Shown in pieces: positions 63,280-64,000 of a stretch of 64,000 nt of DNA; the stretch's first letter is position 1, and each line of letters starts with the position of its first letter. Position numbers and translations under genes: made by a program. The stretch is from Acidobacteria bacterium Mor1. GTDB lineage: Bacteria > Acidobacteriota > Polarisedimenticolia > Polarisedimenticolales > Polarisedimenticolaceae. The stretch is taken from assembly GCA_001664505.1 (NCBI GenBank), contig CP011806.1, forward strand, positions 4,230,177-4,294,176, given 5' to 3'. Below the pieces are notes generated by a model. It worked only from the letters and a program-made list of their open reading frames with translations, ran no database searches and had not been told where the DNA came from.

Positions 63280-64000
63280 TTACATGCAGGGGCGGGTGGT
63301 CACCCTCGGGTGGCCGTTCTGGATCCGTCCCAGCGGGCTCTCGCTGCCGGCGACCTCGCCGGTCACCAGGTAGAACACCGCTTCGCCGGCCGCCGGCGTG
63401 AAGCTGTCCGCCAGCGAGTTGCTGCTCAGGCCGCAGAACGACGCTGCGTCGGGGTGTTGAGCCGGGTCCTGGGTGTAGTCGGCGCCGGCATGCAGTGCCG
63501 CCAGCTCGCCACGGTAGACGTTGTAGCTGGTGAAATTGCTGTCGGCCTGCCAGTTCAGGGTGTCGGTGCCGCCGGCGGTGAAGTGCAGCAGGCCGTCGTC
63601 GACATCGCAGAGATCGCCGGTCAGGTCGAAGTCATCGTCGTTCTGGTTGGAGTTGGCGATGGCCGGGCAGTTGTCGCAGGCGTCGCCGAAGCCGTCGCCG
63701 TCGCTATCGGTCTGAAGCGGGTTGTTGACCGTCGGGCAGTTGTCGTTGAGGTCGGTGCTGCCGTCGGTATCACTCTGGGCCACTCGCGGGTTCGAGCCGA
63801 TCTCCGCTTCACGCAGGTTGATCAGGCCGTCGCCGTCGGTGTCGTCGTAGGGCGGCAGGCCGTCGACGTTGAGGATCTCGAAGGTGTAGGTGCCGAAGGG
63901 GGGCACCACGCCGTCGACCTCGACCGGATGGCCGGTCAGCAGGTAGATCGGCATGTGCGGGTTGGCCGGGGCGTTGCCCGATTCGTAGCTGGCGCCGGTG
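63280..64000 (-). CDS. Secreted TSP3 protein (5' partial)
   Basis: About 240 residues visible; the frame is open to the window end, so the ATG at 63954 is internal. It begins with a beta-rich segment ending GTYTFEILNVDGLPPY, then about three TSP3 calcium repeats (DTDGDGLINLREAEIGSNP, DGSTDLNDNCPTVNN, DSDGDGFGDACDNCP). It ends with the shared C-terminal domain (SYNVYRGELAALHAG, VFYLVTGEVAGSESPLGR, ending PCM). The layout matches the protein at 1-2049. Probably exported and Ca2+-binding. Confidence 0.85.
   Translation of the reverse strand, partial: TGASYESGNAPANPHMPIYLLTGHPVEVDGVVPPFGTYTFEILNVDGLPPYDDTDGDGLINLREAEIGSNPRVAQSDTDGSTDLNDNCPTVNNPLQTDSDGDGFGDACDNCPAIANSNQNDDDFDLTGDLCDVDDGLLHFTAGGTDTLNWQADSNFTSYNVYRGELAALHAGADYTQDPAQHPDAASFCGLSSNSLADSFTPAAGEAVFYLVTGEVAGSESPLGRIQNGHPRVTTRPCM

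Overview
The window is a high-GC (roughly 65-70% by eye), gene-dense bacterial chromosome segment. It has no rRNA, tRNA, CRISPR array, insertion sequence or phage gene that I can recognise. The gene content suggests a Gram-negative member of the Acidobacteriota (Thermoanaerobaculia / Polarisedimenticolia-like). Pointers are an ECF factor of the TIGR02999 type coupled to a Ser/Thr kinase with TPRs, secreted thrombospondin-type-3 proteins, planctomycete/acidobacterial style CX4CH lipoproteins, Na+-NQR, and NtrC-controlled MacB-type ABC efflux. The phylum call is inference from gene content only; Myxococcota or a related deep lineage is the main alternative.

Layout. 1-2049 is the 3' part of a secreted FG-GAP/TSP3 protein. 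2027-5067 (minus) is a sigma factor / Ser-Thr kinase pair. 5122-7007 holds a K+ channel-like protein divergent from an AraC regulator. 7030-12396 (minus) holds a TPR lipoprotein, a SulP anion transporter, and a glycosyltransferase overlapping a small membrane protein. 12443-20059 (minus) holds a 13-fold Kelch-like secreted protein, a two-domain-duplicated alpha/beta hydrolase, chorismate synthase, a redoxin and a secreted protein. The last of these is divergent from a four-cysteine MarR regulator, with three evenly spaced palindromes between them. 20880-23291 (minus) is a PQQ-propeller/esterase fusion that lacks the usual catalytic histidine. 23656-30773 (plus) is a complete Na+-NQR operon, nqrABCDEF-apbE-nqrM. 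30841-38350 (minus) contains a C-type lectin-like protein, a CX4CH lipoprotein, a FIST protein with hybrid histidine kinase, a TPR protein, a LysM/BON protein, a DUF937 protein and an Asp/Asn beta-hydroxylase. 38483-46088 (minus) is an NtrC/NtrY-type two-component pair together with a MacA/MacB-like efflux operon. That operon is preceded by a good sigma-54 promoter and palindromic upstream sites. 46285-47160 is an AlkA-like DNA glycosylase.

From 47372 to 61707 (plus) lies the most interesting block. It begins with a 1283-residue secreted protein built from two ~566-residue copies, followed by a strong terminator. Then come a secreted repeat protein, a TonB-dependent receptor and a full TtpC-type TonB module (DUF3450, TtpC-like MotA/TolQ/ExbB, ExbB, ExbD, TonB, TPR protein). 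The gene order suggests a dedicated, energised outer-membrane pathway serving the duplicated surface protein or its ligand. After a second strong terminator come a discoidin-like secreted protein (61848-63230) and the 3' end of another TSP3 protein (63280-64000, minus).

A unifying observation is that five otherwise unrelated secreted proteins (at 1-2049, 12443-15529, 47372-51223, 61848-63230 and 63280-64000) end in the same ~85-100 residue domain. It has one central and one near-terminal cysteine, and four of the five end in Cys plus one residue. I regard this as the best candidate for an under-described module in the window.
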